In this document: positions 14,501 to 28,100 of the stretch, one piece after another
How the letters are laid out: each line of letters opens with the position of its first letter
How positions within the stretch are numbered: position 1 is the first letter of the stretch
Assembly (NCBI GenBank): GCA_024036415.1
Contig: JAMWET010001888.1
Coordinates: 382,001-446,000, forward strand
DNA from: Prochilodus magdalenae
Lineage: Eukaryota; Chordata; Actinopteri; Characiformes; Prochilodontidae
Direction: 5' to 3'
Length of the DNA stretch: 64,000 nt
Notes under the pieces: generated by a model
What the model saw: the letters and a program-made list of their open reading frames with translations, nothing else
What the model was told of the DNA's origin: nothing
Database searches by the model: none
Position numbers and translations under genes: made by a program

Positions 14501-17500
14501 CCGAGCTGCTGGCACTCTGGCTTTAGCTCTTCCCCTTCCAAAGGCAGGAAATTGAGGTCAGGCGGAAATGTGAACAGCAGATCCAGGATGTAGTGGCGGC
14601 CATCGTTACCCACAATGCCCTTACATTCCACAGAGGAGCACAACTCCACAGCGGTGTCGTCATTGTTGAGCACTAGGTGTCGCTGCACTCTTAGCTGCTT
14701 GCTGGGTTTGTCCAGCAGCTTCAGGTACCTTAAGATGTAAAAGAGAGACGCTTGTTTGGTGTCTGGCAGCACGTGATTTGTATTAACCAACATACACAAT
14801 AGACATACGAGGACTGAATGGGTTGAGACTGTGTGAACAACGGATCAAGCCTACAAAGAGTGATATGCCAGTACATTAACATAAGCTCCCTGGACAAACC
14901 ATGAGTCCCCTCTGTGGTGTCTGGGCGTGTTTTAAATAAGTAGAAATGGCTTCTTGAGGTTGAGGTGACAGTACCTTGCCACAGTGCCAACATCGAGCTC
15001 TTGGAAAAGCAGGTTCTGCCTTTTGCTCATTATCATCTTACCGAGGAACATAACATTCAGTCAAGGCACCAGATATATCACTAGACATCACTAGTTTGTC
15101 TTATGACACCTACACCTGGGTAACAGATATGGTATATAAAGCTAGCTTTGTGTAAAATCCTTTTGTAATTTTTTTGCGTAAAACGTGGACGTGCACATAA
15201 GATAAGCATCATATGAGCTCAGGTGTTAAATGTGAATATACAATGTCAATGACCAGGGAAACGGTGGAAACTGACATTGTCCCATGCCTCTTTCAGGGAA
15301 CCCCATAATTGGTATGCTCCATGTTGTGGGAGGGGCTTTGGGGGTATGAAGGAGACATGAGGGAAGATGGGAGAGGAGAGTGGGCCTAAAGTGCAGCGAG
15401 GTGCACACGTGTGGTGGAGGGGGACTCATCCCTTATGAAACGATAATATATGGCAATGTATTGGAAAATATAGTGCAATATATTAAATAATATAATGTCA
15501 TATATGGGAAACAAGCGCATATATTGTGCATATATTTATATAGTGATAAATATATTACAATATATTGTATAATACATAAGGAATTGCCGCTTTTCATATA
15601 TTGTATGTATGGTAGTATAATATATATTTACTTATATATTGTAATATATTTTATTTTATATGTAATAGACATCATATGTATTTCTCCATATGTGTTTGCA
15701 TATATGATAATATATATAGTTTTATATATGTGAGAATATATACATACTGTATATTGCCACATGTATGTATGAAAATATTCTCACATATATAAAACTATAT
15801 ATATATATATATGCAAACACATATGGAGAAATACATATGATGTCTATTACATATAAAATAAAATATATTACAATATATAAGTAAATATATATTATACTAC
15901 CATACATACAATATATGAAAAGCGGCAATTCCTTATGTATTATACAATATATTGTAATATATTTATCACTATATAAATATATGCAAAATATATGCACTTG
16001 TTTCCCATATATGACATTATATTATTTAATATATTGCACTATATTTTCCAATACATTGCCATATATTATCGTTTCATAAGGGACAGGCGTCCACCAGTAG
16101 TAGTCCCGGGGGAAGGTGTTATTATAGGTGGACAGGAACCTGTTAACCATTTTATGGTTTATGTTCTTTTCCTTTTCTTTTAGAAAGTTGTTACGTCAAA
16201 CGCGCACGAAATACGTCAGTTCTGGACTCAACTGGAGCATCTCTCAGAACTTCTTGTGGCAGCTTTGTTACATCGACCACTCGCGACCACATCACCACAG
16301 ATCCCTATCACTGTACTCCAGCCCATCACAGGGCTGCAAATGTGACATGCTTGGCATGATGACATTGAGGAGCTTGCACTCATCTGGACTGTCCCGCAAA
16401 ATCCCCAGATACAAATCCTCTTGAAAATCTGGGGGCCTACCAGGAACAACCACTAATACGCCAGGAAAGACATTCACCTAATCTCCACCAACCGACCAAT
16501 TCTTTGATGCAAGATTGGCTAAACGCTAAAGTGGCCTAGAGCTAGAATCTTGCCCAGTCCATGCCAAATCCAGTCACCGGTGTTATTGGTGCTGGAGGAG
16601 GTACATTTCAGTCACAGGTGACTCGTTTTTGACTAGTGATCTTATTCTATGTATATACAGCTGTATGTAAAGATTTAGGTACATGCTGAACCTACGTTTC
16701 ATTAGAGAAGACCGTCTTTCCGAAGTCAGTGGATCCATAGACGACACTCTGCTCCTGACCATGTTCTAGAATGCCTGGAACGATGGACTGGGCCGTGACA
16801 CGGAATCCTCGATAATCCACCACCACCGTACCAAGCAGATAGAGGCCATCTGCATCCACCAGGCTGTACGCTTTAACACCATTTAGATCAATGACTGAGG
16901 CAGCATGAACTGCAGCCTCACCACCCAGCTCCTGATAGTGTTCTCGCACATCAAAGCCCAGGCTGAAGAAGATACTGTTCCAGATGAACATCTGATTGCG
17001 TGGGTCTTCACTAGGGTTGATGGGCATCACATTGCCATCAATCACCGCCATCGCACCTTGGGTAGCAGTGGTCACAAAGTCACTGTTAGCCTGAGGAGAG
17101 ACAATGAGGAGACTGGTAACCTGTTTGAACAGCAGACCGTCAGGCTCCTATGAACTGATTCAGAACCCTTATGTTATGTAGGCTCACCTGCCACTTTATT
17201 AGGTACTTGTATCAGGTACTTGTCCATTCTATCAGCTCCACTGACCATATAGTAGCACTGTGTAGCTCTACAGTTACAGACTGTGGTTTCCCTGAATACT
17301 TTATTACCCTGTTCTTCAATAATCAGGGCCCTCACACGACCACCACAGAGCAGGTATTATGTGGGTGGTGGATCGTTCTCAGCACCGCAGTAACACAGCC
17401 ATGGTGCTGGTGTGTTAGTGTGTTGTGCTGGTGTGAGTGGAAAGTATACAGTGACACAAATAGACTCCACTCTGTAATTGCAGAACTACCAAGTGCACCT

Positions 17501-19102
17501 ATATGGTAAGTGGAGATTGTGAAATGGACAGCGAGTCTAGATACAAGGAGGTGTACCTAAAGAAGTGGCCAGTGGGCGTAAATGTGTAAAACGTAATCTA
17601 GTCCGTGTAATTTTAAAGGGCTCGTATTAAAAACCATATATTCCTTAAATGAACATCTCTACATTGTTGAAACACGCTCCCCCTGACCACACACAGATTC
17701 ATCACTGCAGCCTCCCGAAGGACACAGTAGACATCCGAGAAGAATGGCTATTGTTCATTGTCCCTGACGTCCCTGTAGATCTCGGTTCACTCTTAACAGT
17801 TTGTTCTGTACGTTCCAACCTGGACTGTTGCCAATCAGAACAGAGGCCATGTATATATACCAGTCCTAAAGGCACTGGATTAAATTAGTTGAAAATGTTT
17901 TTGAGAATAAAGAGAGGCTGCAAAATGGTGTGTCTGCTTCTGTGGAATAAAACCACCCAGACATCATAAGCGGACTGCAGGGGGTGGGGGATAGAAAGCA
18001 GGAAAACAAGGGATATAGCTGGTGTAGTAAAATGGGAAGGTGTGTTGACCTCACCTTAAAAATGGCTCTGTCTCTCAGTAGACGATCAGTGGGGGTTTTG
18101 CGTGGAAGCTCTCTGGTGCTTTGAAGTTCCTCATTCCAGTCACGAATCTGCACTCAACACAGTTCCAACTGTATAACTGAGTAATTACCTTCCACATCGC
18201 ATCCCCGGGAAACAGCTGCTCAGGTGATACCGATACCGATATCATAATTTACAGGCCCATTTACTAATAGAGGTTTACCTATGCCTTGTAGTATTGCTAA
18301 CTCTATTTGGATCCTATAAACTGGCTGTGGTCCATGATTAAGATAAAGTGTGACAGTCCTTATCGCCAAGAAGTCTTCTTTTCCAAACTCTTGCTAAAAG
18401 CACATTCTGGAAAACATTAGGCACAGCAGTCCCTCTATTAATAAAGCTACTTGTTACTTTGTGTAGCTCAGCGGATAACACCACTACCCGCCAAGTAGCC
18501 ACCACCACACGTGGGAGACTGGGGTTTGAATCCCGGGTTGAGTGACTATGCTGTGCTACACCAAGAAGAGTCCGTGGGCAAGACTCCTAACACTACATTG
18601 GCCTACCTGTAATATGATTAACCTTGTAAGTCGCTCTGGATAAGAGCGTCAGCTGAATACCGTAAATGTAAATGCTGGCATGGTGACACAGCCTTGGTAA
18701 ATATCTATTTCAGAATAACAATGTCAGTATAATGTGGCTGGTATAATGTGGTTGGTATAGTGCGGTGTGTTACACCTCTACCCTCCATGCTGTAGACTCA
18801 TGTTCAATTTCCTTACCTGGGCAACCACCCTACACTATAACAATCTTTGGGCAAGACTCCTAACTCTACTTTCGCTTACCTGTGTGAATTCAAACAGCAA
18901 GTCATTCTGGATAAGCACGTCTGCCAAATACTATAACATATAACTGTAAATTGTGATAACGTTTCTTTGAATTATATAAAAATAAAAACACATTTATTCA
19001 AATTGATTGCTCATTACATTAAAAAAAAAATTATCTACTTTCCTGATGAGACATAACCTCACAGTTTGAACCAGAACTGAAGAATAATAATAATTTGGGT
19101 GA

Positions 19103-19166
<64 letters not shown>

Positions 19167-22100
19167 TCGCTGTCCAAAGAAAAACAGGTATCTCCAAAAT
19201 GGCAACTTTACAGGAGAGGCCAAAAACCTCCTTTAATTTGAATGGAAGTCAATGGAACCAGATGTCTTGCCAACCAGTTTTGGGCCATTTCTGTTTGTCC
19301 ATCCATCATGAAATTCATAAACAGTGTAAAAAGCAATCCATGTGATCAAATGAGGCATAAAAGTAAAAATCAACAAAAAATGGATTGGATACGACTGTAT
19401 TATTCATATGGATATATATATAATATATGATACAGAATATATATATATATACACACACACATATATATATATATATATACATACAGAATATACTGTATAT
19501 AAGTGCTGTTCCTCAGAGTTCAACCGAGGCATGATAGCTGGGTGAATGTGCACACCATTTGTCAAAACTCTCCAATGCTGCTTCAACCACTTCTGAAACT
19601 CACCTTCATGGTAAGGTTAGTATCTGGCTCAGACCCCATGAAACCATGGACCCCAGCTGGCAACATTACACTGTGAAGGCTGGTGGTGGCTCTATACTTA
19701 CGTGGGGTGCGTCCTTTTTCGGTTTGGATCTACTGGTCTCTCTGAACACGTGATTCCGATGCCCACTACGTTTCACTGCTTGGTGATCGTTTGCAGCCCC
19801 TCATGGGCTTCATGTTCCCACACAATGAATGGATATTAGATAGGAGGATAAAGCACAGTGCCATCAAGCCTGGTTTGAGGAGCATTCTGGAGAGTTCTGA
19901 CGAATGGTGTGGCCAAACATGAACCCCATTAAGGCATTGTACTGTCCTACCTTGTTTGAGCTCTGATCAATTCAGTATGCTGGCCAATATTTAAACGTAC
20001 TCACAAGATAACACCTCACGACTTCTACAGGTGTGGGCATTCCCAAGCCGTCCCCTGATGTAGCGAAACTTCATAACCAGTTTACATACTACTGTCTCAT
20101 GAGTTTTGCCATTCTGTAAGTTCTGAAAGTTCTGTAAGCTACCTGTCCAGGCACATGGTCTTCATATCCCAGATGGGAGGAGCTGGTATCCTCAGCTCGA
20201 ACACAGTCCATGGCATGGTCAAGGGCTGGAGCAGTCCAGCTAAAAACCTGGAACGGAGTGGCTATCCTTTCAAAGGGGTGTGTTGATGTCCTGTAAAGCA
20301 GCACAAGGAAAACCTGCTGGCACGAATGTATTAACCCTTTCTATCCTTGCTAAAACAAACACACTTGTCCAGCTGTTGCACTATGTACCTCCTCCTCAGG
20401 AGAGCGCTGAAGTTCTTCTTAAAAACTGGACTGATCTGGTTCAGGAGCTCCACCAGAGAATGACTAAGCACACTGGGACTTGCTGGCTTTGGGTTGAAAC
20501 TGAAAGTGGTGGATCTAGCAAAGACAGAGCAGCATATGTAATCAGACTAAGACTCAAAGAGAGCTCAGAACAATATCATCCATAAGGCAATATCTATCAG
20601 CGTAATTCATTTTCTTTTCAGTCTTCATTTCCTCAAACATCTCTGATGAGGTCCAGTTTCCCAGCATTTCCTGATCCTCTCTGGTTACTCACTGATTGAG
20701 ATAAAAGCCCCGAGCTGATGCTGTAACGCTGCAGTGTCTGTCCTCCATGGTAACCACGTTCAAGTACATGAGATCACCGTGCATCTTCCTGTTTCCTGGA
20801 GGAGGATTCCAGCTACTTGTCGCCAAAACCTTCAGGCACTCAGTGGGCTGTTAACACAAGCACCCAGAACATGATGGGTAAGACTGCAGGCTCAAAGCGT
20901 AAAGCAGTTCTGTGTCAGGGCAGTGGTTGATATTGTATTGTATATGAAGAATTCAGGTATTAGCTGGAAATGAATGGGGAACTGTACTGTTAAGATGTAA
21001 AACAAAGCGATTCTGAGTGCTTTGGCATGAAATGGCGTGTTGTATAGCAACCACTGGCTCTTTATATTGATAGTCATAGGAAACTTGTGCCATAATGTCT
21101 ACAGTGCCATTTTATTTACTGTCCAGTGGGCATTGAGCCTGCACAGGTCTTCAGAGTGTTGAATGCTATAATTAATAAAACAGTAAATTAGAAAAATTAC
21201 GTAGGTACTATTATAAATAAGTTACTAAATATGTCATTAATAAGCTTTTATAGGCACTGTAAAACTTGTAACACTGTAACACTAACACTGTAACACTGTA
21301 ACACTGTAACACGTTCTCTACAGTGGCAAAATACAGCCTGGAATACATTTTACATCAATCTACTTTCAATTACTGTGTTTAGACTGGCACCATGTTTATC
21401 AACCAAAGAGTACTGGGATAGGCTCCAGCATTCCCCACGACCCAGGAAGATAAGTGATTAAGAAGATAAATGAATTGAATGAATGAATGAACGAATGAAT
21501 GAATTAAATACATAAATAAATAAATACATTTTTGAAATATGAGGGGGTCACGTGATGCAAGCAGCGGAGGGTATTGTATGTTTGTGTGTTTAGATATGCT
21601 TACTGTTTACGATACATTGTAATATAACTGCATTTTCTAAAAAATTATGAAAAAAAAAAAAGAAATAAAAATCTGAAAAGTAAAAAAAAAACAATTTTTT
21701 TTTAAATATCAGTGGAATTGGATTGAAAATATATTTTTTGAAAAAGCATTAAATAAAAAATCAGATTTTTTCTTTTTAAACCTAGAATAAAAAACCCCAG
21801 AAATTTCAACAATTAAACATTATAGCAATTACATGGAAAGATGATGATTATGCAATATTGAAGATTAATTCAATTACTATTCTAACGTAACCCTGTTTGT
21901 GACATTGGCCATTAGAGGTGGGAATAACCAAAGGCCCCCATTACAATATTACGGCAATAACTAGACACAATCCAATATTACCTTCCTACAGTAAACCTTT
22001 TTATTATTATTATTGTGACTGCTGAGTACTGCGATAACATATACTGTTTCTATTCTTTACATTTCAATTTTGTACCAGAAAGAAAACTTTGTTAAGACTT

Positions 22101-25100
22101 TTCAAATTTCAAAGATTCTGCTTTTCACTCTAATTGTTATGATGATAATGTAATTTGTAATGAAAACTTTTGAATACATTAGAATATATTTTCTGTAGTG
22201 CTCTAAGACTATTAACGCCCACTGTATACTGTACAGTTCGCCCAAACAGGAAGCTGAAGCTGCACTGTTATCCTTCCCAGGTAAAAATTATAACGTATAT
22301 AAGTATATTTTAACCACTTCTTGTTTTGTGTGCTAAAAACAAATGTAATAAGTAGACGTACTTTTTGTACCTCAGTAGTCCTGCAGTGTACTTAATATAA
22401 CTATACTAAAGACATAATTACACTAATTTGCATATTTTCATATACCATAAATATACCATTAAACTTTATTACGTACTTAAGTTTATTTACGTGAATCTTA
22501 GTGGTGTCTCAAAATAGTACAGCTCAGTCCAGTTAGTCCTATTTAAGTATATTTCTAATAGCACTAATGATATATCATTACCACAGTACATACTATATCT
22601 GTATTACACTATATACTACACAGCACACTGTCAGTACATAAACCATGAGTGAAAGGACGTATACTAAGTGTACTTCAGAGTACTTTCCCTCTTCTGGGCA
22701 CAGAGATCCTTACAGGACTAAACCCCCGCCCATCCTACCTTCAAGTTCTCGGTTTGAGGCTGCAGCGGTGCCAGAAAACATTCCTTCGTTCCTGGAAGTA
22801 TGTACTCAGGAGGGTTGCAGCTTAAGTGCTTCAGCTCCTCACCTCTCTTCTTCACTTTGCTGCTCTCTTTGAAATGAAAAAGTACATACATGAAATTACA
22901 GGACTGGATATCCCTCTCCAAGCCAAACCCTGTGTTCTGGGTGTATACCCAGAGGGCTTTATTGTTGGTAAAAGCAGGTGACCCTAATTGATTTTGTTCT
23001 TTTGCAGGCTTGGAGACTGATAGCTGTGTTCTGGAAAAACGTAGATGTGCCCTCAGTACGTTTGGGTGAGGGAGATGGCCTGCTGTATTGCATTGGAGAG
23101 ACTGACTGAGAAAAGGACGGGCAGTGGGATTTGAAATGTATGGCAGACGTTATTGGAATTTCTTGAACACATGTGTGTACAAATGATATGAAACTGAAAA
23201 TAATTGCTAGTGTCTGGTGATAAGGGTATTATCGTTATTAATTTGATTATTATTATTTATTTTATCATTAATAGTTTTATGTATTTTTGTTTTCTACGAT
23301 AATGATGATGACAAACCTACATATAGGTATTGTATTTATGTATGGGTATACTGTGTATGACTATACTGTGTATGACTATACTGTGTATGACTATACTGTG
23401 TATGGCTATACTGTGTATGACTATACTGTGTATGGCTATACTGTGTATGGCTATACTGTGTATGACTATACTGTGTATGGCTATACTTACTGTGTATGAC
23501 TATACTGTGTATGACTATACTGTGTATGGCTATACTGTGTATGGCTATACTGTGTATGACTATACTGTGTATGACTATACTTACTGTGTATGACTATACT
23601 GTGTATGACTATACTGTGTATGACTATACTGTGTATGGCTATACTGTGTATGACTATACTGTGTATGACTATACTTACTGTGTATGACTATACTGTGTAT
23701 GACTATACTGTGTATGACTATACTGTGTATGACTATACTTACTGTGTATGACTATACTGCGTATGACTATACTGTGTATGACTATACTTACTGTGTATGA
23801 CTATACTGTGTATGGCTATACTGTGTATGACTATACTTACTGTGTATGACTATACTGTGTATGGCTATACTGTGTATGACTATACTGTGTATGGCTATAC
23901 TGTGTATGACTATACTATGTATGACTATACTGTGTATGGCTATACTGTGTATGGCTATACTGCGTGTGACTATACTGTGTATGACTATACTTACTGTGTA
24001 TGACTATACTGCGTATAACTATACTGTGTATGACTATACGTACTGTGTATGACTATACTGTGTATGACTATACTGTGTATGACTATACTGTATATGACTA
24101 TACTGTGTATAACTATACTGTGTATGACTATACTGTGTATGACTATACTTACTGTGTATGATTATACTGTGTATGACTATACTGTGTATGACTATACTGT
24201 GTATGACTATACTGTATATGGCTATGCTGTGTATGGCTATACTGTGTATGACTATACTGTGTATGGCTATACTGTGTATGACTATACTGTATATGGCTAT
24301 GCTGTGTATGACTATACTGTGTATGGCTATACTGTGTATGGCTATACTGTGTATGACTATACTGTGTATGACTATACTGTGTATGGCTATGCTGTGTGTG
24401 ACTATACTGTGTATGGCTATATGACTATACTGTGTAAGGCTATACTGTGTATGGCTAGACTGTGTATGGCTATACTGTGTATGGCTATACTGTGTATGAC
24501 TATACTGTGTATGACTATACTGCGTATGGCTAGACTGTGTATGACTATACTGTGTATGACTATACTGCGTATGGCTAGACTGTGTATGACTATACTGTGT
24601 ATGGCTATATGACTATACTGTGTATGGCTATACTGTGTATGGCTAGACTGTGTATGGCTATACTGTGTATGGCTATACTGTGTATGACTATACTGTGTAT
24701 GTCTATACTGTGTATGACTATACTGTGTATGACTATACTGCGTATGGCTAGACTGTGTATGACTATACTGTGTATGAATATACTGCGTATGGCTAGACTG
24801 TGTATGACTATACTGTGTATGGCTGTATGACTATACTGTGTATGGCTATACTGTGTATGGCTAGACTGTGTATGGCTATACTGTGTATGTCTATACTGTG
24901 TATGACTATACTGTGTATGACTATACTGCGTATGGCTAGACTGTGTATGACTATACTGTGTATGGCTGTATGACTATACTGTGTATGGCTATACTGTGTA
25001 TGGCTAGACTGTGTATGGCTATACTGTGTATGACTATACTGTGTATGTCTATACTGTGTATGGCTATACTGTGTATGACTATACTGTGTATGGCTATACT

Positions 25101-28100
25101 GTGTATGACTATACTGTGTATGGCTATATGTTCATGACTATACTGTGTATGACTATACTGTGTATGGCTATACTGTGTATGACTATACTGTGTATGGCTA
25201 TATGTGTATGACTATACTGTGTATGACTATACTGTGTATGGCTATATGTGTATGACTATACTGTGTATGACTATACTGTGTATGGCTATACTGTGTATGA
25301 CTATACTGTGTATGGCTATATGTGTATGACTATACTGTGTATGACTATACTGTGTATGGCTATACTGTGTATGACTATACTGTGTATGGCTATATGTGTA
25401 TGACTATAATGGGGATAAGGGTTGTTCTATTGTTACATGACAAGCAGAACCCAGAACTCATGCAAACTCTACTGCAATAACTGTGTTCTTCTCACCTTCC
25501 ATGTGGTCCTCAGTAAAGAACCTGAGGAAGGACAATGAGCTGCCTTCCACTCCATTGTAAGCATCTGCAGGGTCCAAACTCTTCAGCAGGTCCCTGATGT
25601 GACGCAGATGGATGCGAACCTCCCGAATTGTGTATGGCTCTGAAATTTTAGTGACCACCATGCTGGTTATCCTCAAGACAAATCCTGACATCTTATCAAA
25701 GGTTAGCAGCTTTGCACATGTTGTGCATATACCTCAGCTTAGTAGATTTCCAGGCTGATGTTTTCACACCTGGTCTAGTAGCTTGTTTACTGTATTCCAC
25801 TTTTATTACTAATTAAGACATTATGTCGTTACAGTGGCAGCACTGTTACCTGGCTTAGGCTACTCTACCAACCTCTGAACATGGATAAATCTGCCTGGTC
25901 GTTATGGTGGAGAAATGCTTGAGAAATGTCCACTAGTGTCCTATGTCGACACCCACATTCGTTGAATTAAGATTTTGGGGGATGTAAAAAGTAGAGAGCG
26001 TGAAATAACATTTCAGATAGCATTGTTCCCCAAAGAAAAGCAAGTATCTCAAAATGGTAACTTTACAGGAGAGGGCAAAAACCTCAGTTAATTCTAATGT
26101 AAGTCAATGGAATCAGAATTTTTAAAAGCAGTTTTGTGCCATTTCTGTTGTTCAATTCACCATGAAATGTTTACACCGTATAAACAATAGCTGCTGTGTT
26201 GAAAAAAAGCATAAAAGTAAAAAAAAAACAAAAAAAAAAAAAAAATTTGGACATAAACTCAAAAGTAGAAGACCTGTGTGGAGCTAATTTACTCTTTCTG
26301 GTTCTACACTCCTTCTTTGTGGTCATTGGTAGAATTGATCCACCTGGTTACAATACCTGTGCTGAATACCAGATTCAGTTTCCACTTTGACAAAAGTGGG
26401 TGATATTAGAGTCTTACCTTCCACAATCTTGAGAAGTGAGCCCTCTTCTAGACCAGCAACTGCCCTCAGGTGTGTGAAGTTATCCAGTGCATTTCCATCT
26501 AACTGTAGGGAGAAGCAAGTCCGGTGGCAGGTCTCCTCACGGTCCATCAACACCTGCTTGATTTCCTGTACCATCGCTAAAGGTGACACCTGGAATTCAG
26601 GATGCATAGAAGAGCAATTGACTCACAGGAAAGGCAGGAGGAAGTGTTCAAAAGCCAATTAGAGATGTATTCAAAAGTGCCATATATATATATATCAGTG
26701 AGGGTCCGGCTTTTTTCTTGGTGGAGACGATCAGTGAATCAGTGTGTGCAGTAACCGCACCAAGATTAACAATTTGTTGTTGCTCGCCGCACGTCCAGAA
26801 GGCCTGGTGACCACCTCCAACCCTACCACAAAATCTGCAGGAACTGTGTGAGAATATTTAAACTGCATGGGATGGATTATCACAGGACACCATTAGGGAC
26901 CTCTACCACTCCACGCCGAGACATTGTGTGTTGCGATAGCAAACATGGTGGCCCAACACCATACTGAGAGACACTACTTCTGTATGTGTAGCTCAATAAA
27001 TATTACCCATATCAATACCCATATCAATGTAGCATTGCAATCCCTCACTTCCTTCTAGGGGCAGATTTTCATGCTGAGTGTAACATGCACTGAACAGCTT
27101 CCCTGGGGTTAATACACAGCAGTAGAACACTTTACCTGGAAGTCTGTGGGATCCGTGCCAGGGGCCTGGATTTTGACTGTGAATCCTACATCTTCAGAGG
27201 GGTCTTCTAGAGCAGCAGGATCCTCGTGTTGGTCTTTGGCTCTGTACTTATCCAGCTCTAACAGCTCTGCTTGGTCACTGAACACATTTCCAGCACTTGG
27301 TCCTTACAGTGAACAGGAGAAATGACACAAAGTAAGCAGTTGCAGTACATTTGTCCTGTTTGATGGAGGATAATGGGTCTTAGGGAATTGATGATTAGTC
27401 ATGAATGAAGTTGATGATCTCACAGAACCACAAACCATGAAATGCCTGTGTTCTATAGGTTACCAGATGCCAGTATAGAGCCTGGGTCCTATATTTTTGT
27501 TAGAGATTCTATTCTATGGATCCTGCCCCATGCACTCTCCAGCAGCTGTAGGATGCACTACAGTCAGGAAGGCTCCAGGTACCTGTGACAACCTACCAGG
27601 ACCCTATTGAGTCATAGCCAGTTCGTCTAGCTGCTGGCCACGCTACACACAGAGGCTACTCCTGAGATATTTATGCCTTAATGGTACAAAAATATCGTCA
27701 CTGATCCTGTTCAGCTCATTCCCATGCAACCATTCTGCTAGCGCATCACAAATGAATTAGCAACAGGCTAATTAGTCAGGCCACAGCTAAGGGAGGGTAT
27801 ATTTAGCTGCTTTCAACAGCTAGATGGGGCACACTTGTCAATTTTTGTGCTCTTTATAAATGCTGAGAGAATAATGAGCCTGTTCCCACCTTGTGTGTGA
27901 CACGACAAGCAAAATAGCTATCATGCAAAAAAAGGCAAAGTACAGGCATGTGATTAAACATCCCCATTAACTGCCAATGTACTACCAAAGCAAGCTCACC
28001 AGACAAAAAGAGTCATCTGTTACTAAGACATACCTACTAGCATGTAATAAAGACTGGACAAGTTTCTGGATGTAGGCCACATCAGTATTTGGCTACTCCT

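Noticed and set aside
15524..15997. Two identical ORFs on opposite strands ([14 protein letters not shown])
   Set aside because: Caused by palindrome symmetry in AT-rich sequence, not by a duplicated gene.
23287..25211. Long ORFs of MTILC / TVYDY pentapeptides
   Set aside because: They are translations of the 15-bp minisatellite, open in all frames because the unit is a multiple of three.
23340..25407. CRISPR-like array
   Set aside because: Directly adjoining short tandem units without unique spacers, in a vertebrate intron.
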